A stretch of DNA of 64,000 nt from Paraburkholderia podalyriae. GTDB lineage: Bacteria; Pseudomonadota; Gammaproteobacteria; Burkholderiales; Burkholderiaceae. The stretch is from assembly GCF_014397785.1 (NCBI RefSeq), contig NZ_VZQQ01000021.1, positions 59,034-123,033 of the forward strand, given 5' to 3'. Under the pieces are notes generated by a model. That model did no database searches. It was not told the origin of the DNA and was given only the letters and a program-made list of their open reading frames with translations. The stretch's first letter is position 1. Each line of letters opens with the position of its first letter. The translations under genes were made by a program, and so were the position numbers. Positions 53,735-62,971 of this stretch are shown here, in pieces.

Positions 53735-54937
53735 ATGACAACGAATCGAGGAGTGGCGTACGTCCGGCAGGGCGTCGTCGAAGTGCGGTCCATTCCGTTC
53801 CCCAAACTTGAGGATCCGCGCGGACGCCGCATCGGACATGGCGTCATCCTGAAAGTCGTGACGACCAACATCTGCGGTTCCGACCAGCACATGGTGCGAG
53901 GCCGCACGACCGCGTCCGAAGGGCTGATTCTCGGCCACGAGATCACAGGTGAAGTGATCGAGGCCGGCCCGGACGTCGAGACGCTGCAGGTCGGCGATCT
54001 GGTGTCGGTGCCGTTCAACGTCGCGTGCGGCCGCTGCCGGACCTGCAAGGAACAGCACACGGGCGTGTGTCTGACCGTCAACCCGGCGCGCGCCGGCGGC
54101 GCGTACGGCTACGTCGACATGGGCGACTGGGTCGGCGGGCAGGCCGAGTACGTGATGGTCCCGTATGCGGACTTCAACCTGCTGAAGTTCCCCGACCGCG
54201 ACCAGGCGATGGCGAAGATCCGCGACCTGACCTGTCTGTCCGACATTCTGCCGACCGGCTATCACGGCGCGGTAACGGCTGGCGTCGGTCCTGGCAGCAC
54301 GGTCTATGTCGCCGGCGCGGGCCCGGTCGGGCTGGCCGCCGCCGCCTCGGCGCGGCTGCTCGGCGCGGCCGTCGTGATCATCGGCGACGTGAACCCGGCG
54401 CGTCTCCAGCATCCGCGTGCGTTGGGCTACGAAACAGCCGATCTGTCGCGCGATGCGCCGCTCGCCGACCAGATCGCCGCGATTCTCGGCACGCCGGAAG
54501 TCGATTGCGCGATCGATGCGGTCGGCTTCGAGGCGCGCGGCCACGGTCACGAGGGCGCGCAGCACGAGGCCCCGGCGACGGTGCTGAACTCGCTGATGGA
54601 AGTGACGCGCGAGGCGGGACGCATCGGCATTCCGGGTCTTTACGTGACCGAAGATCCGGGCGGCGTGGACAGCGCGGCGAAGAAGGGCGCGCTGAGCATC
54701 CGTCTGGGGCTTGGCTGGGCGAAGTCGCATAGCTTCTTCACCGGCCAGACCCCGGTCATGAAATATAACCGAGCGCTGATGCAGGCGATTCTGTGGGACC
54801 GCATCAATATCGCGGAGACCGTCGGCGTCGAGCTGATCGGCCTCGACGAGGCGACGCGCGGCTACGCGGAATTCGATGCTGGCGCACCGAAGAAGTTTGT
54901 AATCGATCCGCACGGGATGGTGAAACGCGCAGCCTGA
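53735..54937 (+). CDS. fdhA: Glutathione-independent formaldehyde dehydrogenase
   Basis: The 400-residue zinc enzyme matches Pseudomonas-type FdhA in length and in the segments TTNICGSDQHMVRGRTT, LILGHEITGEV, CGRCRTCKEQHTGVC (structural zinc, about residues 97-111), GQAEYVMVPYAD and the NAD site VYVAGAGPVGLAAAASARLL. It oxidises formaldehyde to formate, removing the product of the VanAB-like demethylase. ATG 53735 is set by an AAAAGGAGG ribosome site. A deletion scar of the same gene is at 57430-57654. Confidence 0.93.
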   Translation: MTTNRGVAYVRQGVVEVRSIPFPKLEDPRGRRIGHGVILKVVTTNICGSDQHMVRGRTTASEGLILGHEITGEVIEAGPDVETLQVGDLVSVPFNVACGRCRTCKEQHTGVCLTVNPARAGGAYGYVDMGDWVGGQAEYVMVPYADFNLLKFPDRDQAMAKIRDLTCLSDILPTGYHGAVTAGVGPGSTVYVAGAGPVGLAAAASARLLGAAVVIIGDVNPARLQHPRALGYETADLSRDAPLADQIAAILGTPEVDCAIDAVGFEARGHGHEGAQHEAPATVLNSLMEVTREAGRIGIPGLYVTEDPGGVDSAAKKGALSIRLGLGWAKSHSFFTGQTPVMKYNRALMQAILWDRINIAETVGVELIGLDEATRGYAEFDAGAPKKFVIDPHGMVKRAA

Positions 54938-55069
54938 GCGCGCCGTCGAAATCGATCGAGGAGTGGTAGGACGGATGCCGAAAAATATTATTAGTTAGCC
55001 ATCCGTAATAAATACAGGCCGGGCGAAAACAGATCCGGCAGCATATAAAACCAGAAACGGAGTTTGGAG

Positions 55070-56149
55070 ATGAAGAAGTCGTTAGCCGCGAGTCTGTTGT
55101 TGGCAGCAGGGGTAGGGGTGGCGCATGCGCAAAGCAGCGTGACGTTCTACGGGATCGTGGATACAGGTGTCGAGTTTTACAACCACGCAGCAACCGGTGG
55201 AAGTTTCGTCGGTATGTCGCCCCTCACGGGTGAAGTCCCGTCCCGCTTCGGGTTGCGCGGCAGCGAGGACCTGGGCGGCGGCCTGAAGGCGGTGTTCAAC
55301 CTGGAGAACGGCTTCGCGCCGTCCACGGGCGGCCTGAACTACGGCGGCCGGCTGTGGGGCCGGATGGCGAACGTCGGTCTGAGCAACCAGTACGGGACCG
55401 TGCTGCTCGGGCGTCAGATGAACATGACGTACTACGTGACGGGTAATGCGGACGTCATCGGACCGTCGATGCATTCGATGGCGAACTTCGACCCCTACCT
55501 CGCGAACGCGCGCAGCGACAACGCGATCGGGTACATGGGCAAGTTCGGCGGCGTGACGGTGGGCGCGACGTACAGCTTCGGGCGTGACGCGGCAGGCCCG
55601 GCCGGTCCGTCGGCGACGAACTGCGGCGGCCAGGTGCCGGGCGACTTCCAGGCGTGCAAGCAGTTCACCGGGATGCTGGCGTACGACGCGACGAACTTTG
55701 GCGTGGCGGCGTCTTATGACCAGATGCGCGGCGGCAAGGGCGCGACGGCACCGCTGACTAGCAGCGCGTACAAGGACACGCACACCGTGGTCGACGGCTA
55801 CTACCGGTTCGGTCCGGGCCGGGTGGGGATAGGCTGGATTCACCGTGACGTCGATGCGGCAGCAGCGTCGCTGCGTTCGGACATCTATTTCGCCGGGGTG
55901 AACTGGCTGCCGACCCCTGCGGTGTCGCTGGACGCACAGGCGCTGCATTACGACATCCACGGCACGTCGAATTCGACGCTGATCGCCACGCGCGCCACAT
56001 ATCTGCTGTCGAAGCGCACGTCGGTATACGCGCTGCTCGGCTACATGATCAACAGCCAGAAGGGTGCGTCGGCGGTCTCGGCGGGCGGTTCGGTGGCGCC
56101 GGGCGAGAACCAGACGGGCGCGATGCTGGGGATCCAGCACAAGTTCTGA
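55070..56149 (+). CDS. Outer-membrane porin, OmpC/gram-negative porin type
   Basis: The 359-residue protein begins with a signal peptide MKKSLAASLLLAAGVGVAHA and the mature start QSSVTFYGIVDTGVEF. It shows FGLRGSEDLGGGLKAVFNLE, WGRMANVGLSNQYGTVLLGR, and a terminal Phe (GIQHKF). The start is ATG 55070. Located downstream of the gallate-type genes, it may serve uptake of the aromatic acid. The 132-base gap before it contains AT-rich sequence suited to a promoter. Confidence 0.94.
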   Translation: MKKSLAASLLLAAGVGVAHAQSSVTFYGIVDTGVEFYNHAATGGSFVGMSPLTGEVPSRFGLRGSEDLGGGLKAVFNLENGFAPSTGGLNYGGRLWGRMANVGLSNQYGTVLLGRQMNMTYYVTGNADVIGPSMHSMANFDPYLANARSDNAIGYMGKFGGVTVGATYSFGRDAAGPAGPSATNCGGQVPGDFQACKQFTGMLAYDATNFGVAASYDQMRGGKGATAPLTSSAYKDTHTVVDGYYRFGPGRVGIGWIHRDVDAAAASLRSDIYFAGVNWLPTPAVSLDAQALHYDIHGTSNSTLIATRATYLLSKRTSVYALLGYMINSQKGASAVSAGGSVAPGENQTGAMLGIQHKF

Positions 56150-56167
56150 CGGCAGCGGCTGACGATG

Positions 56168-56197
56168 GACACGGGCGGTGCGCGCCGCCCGCGTCCG
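56168..56197 (+). terminator. Possible terminator hairpin after the porin gene
   Basis: A 12-bp GC-rich inverted repeat with one mismatch (GGACACGGGCGG/CCGCCCGCGTCC, 6-base loop) begins 19 bases after the stop. No T-run follows, so termination would have to be Rho-assisted or the hairpin may just protect the mRNA. Confidence 0.4.
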
Positions 56198-56381
56198 CTA
56201 TCGTTGCGCGCGCAACCGGCCCGCGAGATCAGCTTTTCGATATCAATTGCGCAAGTTTCCCGTGAGGACTCAGCGCAGCCAATTAGACGTCCTGTCCATG
56301 GAGCCGCGCGACGCTGGCGGCAATGCCCATTAAAAAGCGGATTTGCTCTGAATCAGAAGCCAAACCTCGTTTCGTAATGCC

Positions 56382-57332
56382 ATGAAGACCATCATCACGC
56401 GAAGGGTCGCCGTTGCGACCGATACTCTTATGTTTGAACTTGCGGATCCCAGCGGGGACCCGCTTCCTGTGTTCGACGCGGGCGCGCATATCGACGTTCA
56501 CGTCGGCGGCATGGTCAGACAATATTCCCTGTGCAATAGTCCGCACGATTCTTCCTTTTATCGAATTGGAGTCCTGCGCGATCCGGCCTCCCGTGGTGGT
56601 TCGATTGCAATGCATGAGCTAGGGGAGGGCGCAATGTTGGAGATCGGCGCGCCTAAAAATCACTTTCCTCTAACGAACGATGCTCGACACTCAATCCTGC
56701 TGGCGGGTGGGATCGGTATAACGCCAGTTCTTTGCATGACGGAGTCGCTTGCAGCAGAATCGGCGTCGTTTGAGCTGCACTACTGCGTGAGAAATCACGA
56801 GCGCCTGGCGTTTCGCGAGAGGTTGATTGAGTTTGCCGATGTGAACATTCCGGTGCATTTTTACATCGATGAAGATGGAAACACGCCCAGGATTGAGCTG
56901 ACGGAGGTGTTGGCGAAACCGGATGCTGGCAAGCATTTATACGTATGCGGGCCCGCTGGCTTCATTTCAGCGGTGATGGACACCGCCACAGCAATTGGAT
57001 GGAAAGCGCACAACCTGCACCGGGAGTACTTTGGTGGCATTGATCACCAAAATTGCATCGGTGATGGTGCGTTCCAGGTGATGCTCAGTTCATCGGGACA
57101 AACCGTTGATGTTGCGCCCAACCAGACCGTCGTCGAAGCCCTCCGTAAAGCAGGCGTTGAAATTCCCGTCTCCTGTGAACAGGGCGTTTGTGGAACATGC
57201 CTTACCCGCGTTCTCGACGGCCAGCCGGCGCATCGCGACCTCTACCTGACCGAGGAAGAGCGCGCAGCGAATGACCAGTTCTTGCCATGCTGTTCGCGGG
57301 CACGATCGGCCCTACTGGTGCTCGATCTCTAG
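56382..57332 (+). CDS. VanB-like Rieske oxygenase reductase, second copy
   Basis: The 316-residue protein equals the reductase at 39247-40197 in length and order: FDAGAHIDVHVG, RQYSLCNSP, LLAGGIGITPVLCMTE, LYVCGPAGFISAV, CEQGVCGTCLTRVLDGQ and LPCCSRARS. All cofactor ligands are present, yet no partner oxygenase lies nearby. It may serve the VanA-like oxygenase encoded at 40194-41240 or be an orphan left from a module duplication. Codon use is less GC-biased than that of the first copy. Confidence 0.9.
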   Translation: MKTIITRRVAVATDTLMFELADPSGDPLPVFDAGAHIDVHVGGMVRQYSLCNSPHDSSFYRIGVLRDPASRGGSIAMHELGEGAMLEIGAPKNHFPLTNDARHSILLAGGIGITPVLCMTESLAAESASFELHYCVRNHERLAFRERLIEFADVNIPVHFYIDEDGNTPRIELTEVLAKPDAGKHLYVCGPAGFISAVMDTATAIGWKAHNLHREYFGGIDHQNCIGDGAFQVMLSSSGQTVDVAPNQTVVEALRKAGVEIPVSCEQGVCGTCLTRVLDGQPAHRDLYLTEEERAANDQFLPCCSRARSALLVLDL

Positions 57333-57429
57333 AAAAGCCGCTGCCCCCGCGTTGGCGCCCACGATGGTGTCTTTAACTGCAGAGCTCGTCGCAATTCGCT
57401 AACACGTTTCACCAGATCGGGAGTCCCAT

Positions 57430-57654
57430 ATGGGTGAAAATAGAGGTGTCGATTACGTTGGTCACGGGAAAGTAGAAGTCCAGTCATTGGTCTATCCCGA
57501 TTTGGTCGATCCCGACAAAATCGATATTGCGAAGGTTGTCAACGTCCAGGTGATCTCACTTGATGATGCGCCGCTTGGCTACGCGGAGTTCGACGCGGGC
57601 GTGCCCAAGAAATTCGTCATAGACCCGCACGGTTTGCTGGCCCGGGCCGCCTAA
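57430..57654 (+). pseudogene. Formaldehyde dehydrogenase deletion scar (N- and C-termini joined in frame)
   Basis: The 74-codon frame starts like fdhA (ENRGVDYVGHGKVEVQSLVY). After DPDKID it continues with the fdhA C-terminus (GYAEFDAGVPKKFVIDPHGL). About 325 central codons containing the zinc and NAD sites are gone, with the frame kept. No dehydrogenase activity is possible. Confidence 0.85.
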
Positions 57655-58053
57655 TTTCGACGGTATGAGGGCCGTGGCGGGATGATCGTCGCGCTGCTTG
57701 AAACGAAGGGGCTGTAATAATGTTTTGCAGCGAAGTCGGGCGAGCGCGTCGCGATAGAGTCGCTAGGCCCGTCGCGGCATTCAGGCGCGTCGGTCAAGCA
57801 ACGGTTCTCAACTCGTCGTGCCCGCAAGTGATGCGATAGACCGACTTGCGGTTGCGGTGCGTTGATGCGCATCGCCGCGTCAGTCCAGCTTGCTGGGGCG
57901 CGTAACGACAGGCCCCAGCGTGGTGACCAAGTTCAAAACGAAAACGATTGGGCACACCGGAGTACGTCCAGGTTGGCCATAAGGTAGTCCGTTTTTGTAT
58001 TTGGCAATTTTCGGGCAAGCGGCCGTTCTGAGTTATATACACAGGCAATATTG
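57655..58053. other. 399-base gene-free stretch
   Basis: No convincing gene is seen between the fdhA scar and the second hydrolase gene. The base composition resembles decayed coding DNA, but no family could be named. A short plus-strand end, MIVALLETKGL at about 57682-57717, is too short to assign. Confidence 0.35.
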
Positions 58054-58791
58054 ATGGCCATTCAAATCGCTTTGCTGCCAGGCCTCCTATGCGACGGAGC
58101 AGTGTGGTCCGAGCAGGTCTCCGCGCTCAGCGCACTGGGAAAGTGCTTTATACCCGACTACGCGGTGCTGGATTCGATCGGTGCAATGGCCGATCACGTG
58201 CTCGCGGCCGTGGGCTCCGAGCGCGTGCTCGTGGCGGGGCATTCCATGGGCGGCAGAGTCGCCTTCGAAGTATGCCGCCGCGCACCGGAGCGTATTGCGG
58301 GTCTCGCGCTGCTCGACACGGGCTATCAGGTCCGCCCCGCCGCTGACGCTGGCGAATGCGAACGCGCGCAGCGACTCGCGCTGCTCGAACTCGCGCCTAA
58401 AAAGGGCATGCGCGCGATGGGCGAGCAATGGTCGCCGGGGATGGTTCATTCCGATCGGCTCGATTCGGATGTCTGCCACGCGATTCTCGACATGATGGAG
58501 CGCAGCACCCCCGAAAAATTCGCGGCGCAGATCAACGCCCTGCTCAATCGTCCGGACGCCACCGCGTTGCTCGACGAGATCCGTTGTCCCACGATGCTCG
58601 TCTGCGGCCGCGAAGACCGCTGGAGTCCACTCGCGCGCCACGAGGAAATGCAGGCACGGATACCGGCCTCCCGCCTGCGTGCCATCGAACACAGCGGGCA
58701 TATGTCGACGATGGAGCGGCCTGCTGACGTGAGCGCAGCGCTGCTCGAATGGGCGAAATGGTCGATGGAACAGGAGACTGTCGATGGCTAA
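58054..58791 (+). CDS. Alpha/beta hydrolase, copy 2
   Basis: The 245-residue protein from ATG 58054 is a clear paralogue of the hydrolase at 52385-53137: LLPGLLCDGAVWSEQ, AGHSMGGRVAFEVCRRAPER (Ser elbow), LLDTGYQVRP, RCPTMLVCGREDRWSP and IEHSGHMSTMERP. The catalytic Ser, Asp and His are kept. It overlaps the second SnoaL-like gene by 8 bases, the same pairing as in copy 1. It may still be functional although neighbours are damaged. Confidence 0.8.
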   Translation: MAIQIALLPGLLCDGAVWSEQVSALSALGKCFIPDYAVLDSIGAMADHVLAAVGSERVLVAGHSMGGRVAFEVCRRAPERIAGLALLDTGYQVRPAADAGECERAQRLALLELAPKKGMRAMGEQWSPGMVHSDRLDSDVCHAILDMMERSTPEKFAAQINALLNRPDATALLDEIRCPTMLVCGREDRWSPLARHEEMQARIPASRLRAIEHSGHMSTMERPADVSAALLEWAKWSMEQETVDG

Positions 58792-59239
58792 CGCGATGCT
58801 CGCTCCCGTCGTACGACTCATCGCCGAGCATGCCTGTCGTGCGCTCGTCATAACGGCTGCGGATCTGATCGACAGCGGCCAGTTCGCGAGGCTGGCGGAG
58901 GTCTTCGCCGGCGACGCACTGCTCGTGCGTCCGAATGGCGCGGCGCTCAGGGGTTGCGACGCGATCATCGCCTCCTATGCAGCACGGCCGGCGAATCGTA
59001 TCAGCCGGCATCTGATTCTCGGCACGAATTTCACCGAGGTTGCGTCCGATCGTGCGGTAGCAGCAACTCAGGTGCTTCTTTGGAACGGCAATACCGACGA
59101 CGATCCAGGCCAATTCGGCCGACCGGCGCGCGGCCAGCAGATCGTTGGCCGCTTCGATGACGAGTTCGCGTTCATCGATGACGCATGGTACATCACGAAA
59201 CGGGTCGCTTCGTTTGAGTTGTTCGCTGCCAATCCCTAG
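58784..59239 (+). CDS. SnoaL/NTF2-like protein, copy 2
   Basis: The 151-residue protein parallels copy 1: EHACRALVITAADLIDSGQF, FAGDALLVRPNGAALRGCDA, NRISRHLILGTNF, FGRPARGQQIVGRFDDEF. It has no visible damage. The conserved pairing with the hydrolase in both copies is the main clue to a joint function. Confidence 0.75.
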   Translation: MANAMLAPVVRLIAEHACRALVITAADLIDSGQFARLAEVFAGDALLVRPNGAALRGCDAIIASYAARPANRISRHLILGTNFTEVASDRAVAATQVLLWNGNTDDDPGQFGRPARGQQIVGRFDDEFAFIDDAWYITKRVASFELFAANP

Positions 59240-59255
59240 GACCGTTTTGTTCGCA

Positions 59256-60574
59256 ATGGACCAACAACCAACCCCGGATGCCATGAATGGTGTTCCGCGC
59301 AAGTCCTTGAACAGAGCTGCCTTGCATGCGGGCGACTTGCCCCCGCTTCTCGAATACCTCCGGTCTCTTCGGTCGGTGCTGGCGGTTTCGAAGTGCGGAA
59401 GCGCCATGCGCGCTTCGGAGGCGATTCATTTATCGCAGTCGGCGATAGCGCGCTCGGTCATCGAGTTGGAGAAAGCTTCAGACAGCCACTCTTCGAGCGC
59501 ACGACCCGAGGAATGAACCCGACCCAACTGGGTGCGCGGCTCACTATCCACATCGAGACAATGCTTCATCATCTGACAAATGGAGCCCTCGAAGCTTTCG
59601 CAGCGACGGTTCCCGAGGGCAGCAGCCAAGGACCGGTGCGCTTCGCTGCAGTTGTGGCGGCCAGTCAACTGCGAGCGTTTATCGCAATTGCGGCTTGTGG
59701 GAGCGAGGCCACGGCCGCGCAGACGCTTGGGGTCTCACAGTCGGCGGTGCATCAATCGCTTCATGCCATCGAGAATCTGTTAGGCATACGCCTCTTCTAT
59801 CGACTGGCAGCCGGCACCCGGCTGACTATCGCAGGGGAATCGCTATTGCGGCGCGTCAAGCTGATGATGGCGGAACTGCGGTCGATGGAGGTCAAAATCG
59901 CGGCATGGCGCGGAGCCGTCGGCGGACGCGTTGTCGTTGGCGTGTTGCCGCTCTCCGTTCCGACGTTTTTGCCGAAAGCAATCGAGCTGCTCAAGGATCG
60001 TCATGCCGAAGTTGAAATTCAAATTGTCGACGGAACGTACGAGAGCCTCGTGCGCCAGCTCGCCAACGCCGATATCGATGTGATCGCCGGGGCGCTACGC
60101 CCGGACGGCGACGTCGGAGATCTGAAGCAGATCCATCTTTTCCAGGACGACCTGGTTGTCGTTGCGCGTCGAGATCATCCGTGCCTCGACGATCACAACC
60201 TCACACTCGCCAAATTGCTTGCGTGGCCGTGGGTGCGTCCGCTGCCAGGCACCCCTGCCGACCATGCGCTTCAGAAGGTGTTTGAAGCCGAGGAACTCGA
60301 ATTGCCTGACGGGACACTTCAGGCGAACAGTCCGTTCATGACCTTCGCATTCGTTCTGCAATCCGACCGTCTCGCATTCGCGTCACGCGGGGATGCGCTG
60401 TCAAAAGGTTTCTCCGGCCAATTGTGCGTGCTTCCGCTACGGTTGCCCGCGACCCGCCGATCAATCGGCCTGGTGACTCGTGGCTATGGCATTCCTTCGC
60501 TGAACCTGAGCGGGTTCCTGCAGGCGTGCGAGGACGCAGCACCGCAGACCGACACTGACACCACGCAGCAGTAG
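59256..60574 (+). pseudogene. Two-HTH LysR-type regulator, paralogue of the gene at 43493-44830, frameshifted
   Basis: From ATG 59256 the first HTH reads LEYLRSLRSVLAVSKCGSAM, then IHLSQSAIARSVIELE. Near 59472 a missing base shifts the frame, and the continuation FRQPLFERTTRGMNPTQLG is in a different frame, which then stays open to 60574. That part has the second HTH (RAFIAIAACGSEATAAQTLG, VSQSAVHQSLHAIENLLGIR) and an effector domain (VDGTYESLVRQLANADIDVI, VRPLPGTPADHALQKVFEAE). One inserted base would restore a protein of about 439 residues. The downstream piece alone could still make a one-HTH regulator. Confidence 0.8.
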
Positions 60575-60961
60575 AGCATCGCAGCAGCGATGACCTTTCC
60601 CTTTGGCCCCGAACAAACCCGGGGGTATTAGGGCAACGCATAACCGCGATAGGCGAATGCGTGGCGGGCCAGGTTGTCCAGTGCGAAGATTTGGCAGCGG
60701 TAGTTTCAAGCCTATTCGAAGACTGCGGCATCTGCTTAAGGCCGCGTCTACCGCTGATGGCGTGCACGAAATTCAATCACGAGCACATCTGTTCGGGCGA
60801 TATGCCGTAACAGGCCGTCAGGGGGAGCGAAGCCGGTGCAAAGGCGACGCGGCGGGAGACGACGAGAAGATCACTGGCTTCACGCCGAGGATATCTCCCC
60901 GCTGGCTGAGCCGAATCAACCGTTCGTTCCGACCAATCCAATTACAGTGGGAGACACCTCA
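60575..60961. other. 387-base upstream region of the tannase-like gene
   Basis: Short frames are open on both strands but none resembles a protein. The stretch should hold the promoter and leader of the tannase-like gene; no motif of the GGATCC type was found in it. Confidence 0.35.
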
Positions 60962-62755
60962 ATGTTATTTCGTCGCGGAAAAGACGCGCTCAAGTCAAAT
61001 GCTGCCTGGTCTGTGGTGATCGGGTCGTCCGTCGTGCCGGTGCTTCTGGCCGGCTGCGGTGGAGGTCACGACCTTTCAGGCGCCAGTACCAGCAGCACGG
61101 ATCCCAAGTCCTACGCGACGCCCGTCGTCGTCGCTAACGCAAACAAGTCTTGCGCGGCCCTCGTAGGCAAGACCATCGATGCAACCCTGCTCGGCGAACC
61201 TTCGTCAGGCGCCGTGGTCACGGCCGCGGTATTCAAGCCCGCGGTGGCCGACGCGCCGAATGCTGCGAGTACTGTGATTGTTCAGGGGACGCCGGATTTC
61301 TGCCAGGTTCTGGTCGACATCAAACCGGTCGACTCCAACGCATCAACGACCAAGGCGGAGGTGAACCTGCCCTCGACGTGGATCGGCAAGTCGATCCAGT
61401 TCGGCGGCGGCGGGACCAACGGCACGCTGATAACCGGTCTCGATCCCGCCAAGCAACAAGGCCCCGAGACTCAGCTTCAGTTGACGCAAGGCTATGTCAC
61501 TCTTGGCACGGACTCCGGCCACCAGAACGCGGCGGGGGTCCCGAGTGGCGCGTTTGCGCTGAATGACGAGTCGCTGAAAAACTACGCCTACGCGTCGTAT
61601 AAGAACACGCACGACGTAGGAGTGCAGCTGATGCAGACCTTCTACAACCATCCGGCGAAGCAGGCCTACTACCTCGGCGGCTCGGAAGGCGGCCGCGAAG
61701 GCATGATCATGGCCCAGAAGTACCCGAAAGACTTCAACGGTATCGTGTCGATCGACCCGGTTATCCGACTGATCGGGCTATGGCTGCGTCAGCTGTCGTC
61801 CGGCCAGGTCCAGAGCACGGCCGGAAGCTGGCTGGGTGGCAAACAACAGTTGATCGAAGACACCGTCGAGGCGGCTTGCGATGGCCTTGATGGCATCGTC
61901 GATCATGTCGTCAGCAATTACAAAGCATGCAAGCCGCTGGCCGATGCCGCCCTAGCAGCCAAGCGCTGTGCTTCCGGCACTGACGAGGGGTCGACGTGTT
62001 TCTCTGACGCTCAACTGGCTACGCTGCGCTGGCATTACGACGGGCAGGTGATCCCGTTCGAACTGGCCAACGGCATCACGTCCTATCCGGGCTACCTTTA
62101 CGGCTCGGAAATCGTCGGCGGCATCACGAACTGGTCGATCGGTACAACCCGACCTTCTGCAACCGGTGGCGGTGGACTGAGCTATAGCATCGGCCAGACG
62201 CTAGTGCAGTACTTCGTCACCAAGAATGCGCAGGCCGATTTCCTTTCGTTCAATCCGGCCGCTTATCAGGCGCGTCTGCAGGAGCTCTCGGCGATGATGG
62301 ATATGACCAACCCCGATCTGGGCGCGTTCTATGCTAATGGAGGGAAGTATATTCTGCGCGAAGACCTGTCGGACAAGGGCAACGGTCAACAGACCGGCTT
62401 CGAGTACTACGACGAAGTTGTGTCGAAGTTCGGCCAGGCCACGGTCGATAACTTCTTCGCCGTCTATGGTGCGACGGGGCTTGGCCACGTGTCTGCCGGC
62501 GTGGATGCGGGCACCGCCAATGCGCCGACGTATGGCACGCCTGGTCATATCGACATCGTTGCCGTACTTGACGATTGGGTTGTCAATGGCAACAAGCCTG
62601 CCTTGTCGCTCACGCTGACGAACCGACAGCCTTTGCCTCCGTATAACGTGATCGCGTCAAAGCCGATGTGCCGCTATGGCTACTATCCGCAGTTCACCGG
62701 TAGTTCGGCTGCCGGGGGCAATCTCGCCAGCAACTATACCTGCACGGCACTATAA
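60962..62755 (+). CDS. Tannase/feruloyl esterase family lipoprotein
   Basis: ATG 60962 (MLFRRGKDALKSNAAWSVVI) begins a lipoprotein signal with the lipobox VLLAGC near residue 30, so the 597-residue protein is probably anchored in the outer membrane or periplasm. The tannase fold is seen in YVTLGTDSGHQNAAG, GGSEGGREGMIMAQKYPKDF (Ser elbow), NGIVSIDPV, and GLGHVSAG with the His. The family hydrolyses gallate or ferulate esters. The usual Cys next to the catalytic Ser and His (the CS-D-HC disulfide) are Gly and Val here. Release of gallate would feed the neighbouring galBCD pathway. Confidence 0.82.
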   Translation: MLFRRGKDALKSNAAWSVVIGSSVVPVLLAGCGGGHDLSGASTSSTDPKSYATPVVVANANKSCAALVGKTIDATLLGEPSSGAVVTAAVFKPAVADAPNAASTVIVQGTPDFCQVLVDIKPVDSNASTTKAEVNLPSTWIGKSIQFGGGGTNGTLITGLDPAKQQGPETQLQLTQGYVTLGTDSGHQNAAGVPSGAFALNDESLKNYAYASYKNTHDVGVQLMQTFYNHPAKQAYYLGGSEGGREGMIMAQKYPKDFNGIVSIDPVIRLIGLWLRQLSSGQVQSTAGSWLGGKQQLIEDTVEAACDGLDGIVDHVVSNYKACKPLADAALAAKRCASGTDEGSTCFSDAQLATLRWHYDGQVIPFELANGITSYPGYLYGSEIVGGITNWSIGTTRPSATGGGGLSYSIGQTLVQYFVTKNAQADFLSFNPAAYQARLQELSAMMDMTNPDLGAFYANGGKYILREDLSDKGNGQQTGFEYYDEVVSKFGQATVDNFFAVYGATGLGHVSAGVDAGTANAPTYGTPGHIDIVAVLDDWVVNGNKPALSLTLTNRQPLPPYNVIASKPMCRYGYYPQFTGSSAAGGNLASNYTCTAL

Positions 62756-62971
62756 ATGCGGTGATTCCCTGGGGTTGATATCTGCAAATAATCCCGCGGT
62801 TGCCCCTAGGAATTCGTTGTTACCGCTCTGATCCGGATATGTCGCTGCGGATCTCGATCTCCTCAATGACGACGACCGATCGCAGCGCTTCGTAGCAAAT
62901 GAAACTTGCGTTGGAACCCGGCGAAGAGGAAATTGAAATCGTTAGCGAATTTGAGGGGCGGTCGGGATTCC

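Noticed and set aside
57430..57654. A genuine small zinc or redox protein
   Set aside because: Both ends match formaldehyde dehydrogenase termini and no zinc ligand is left, so a deletion scar is the simpler reading.
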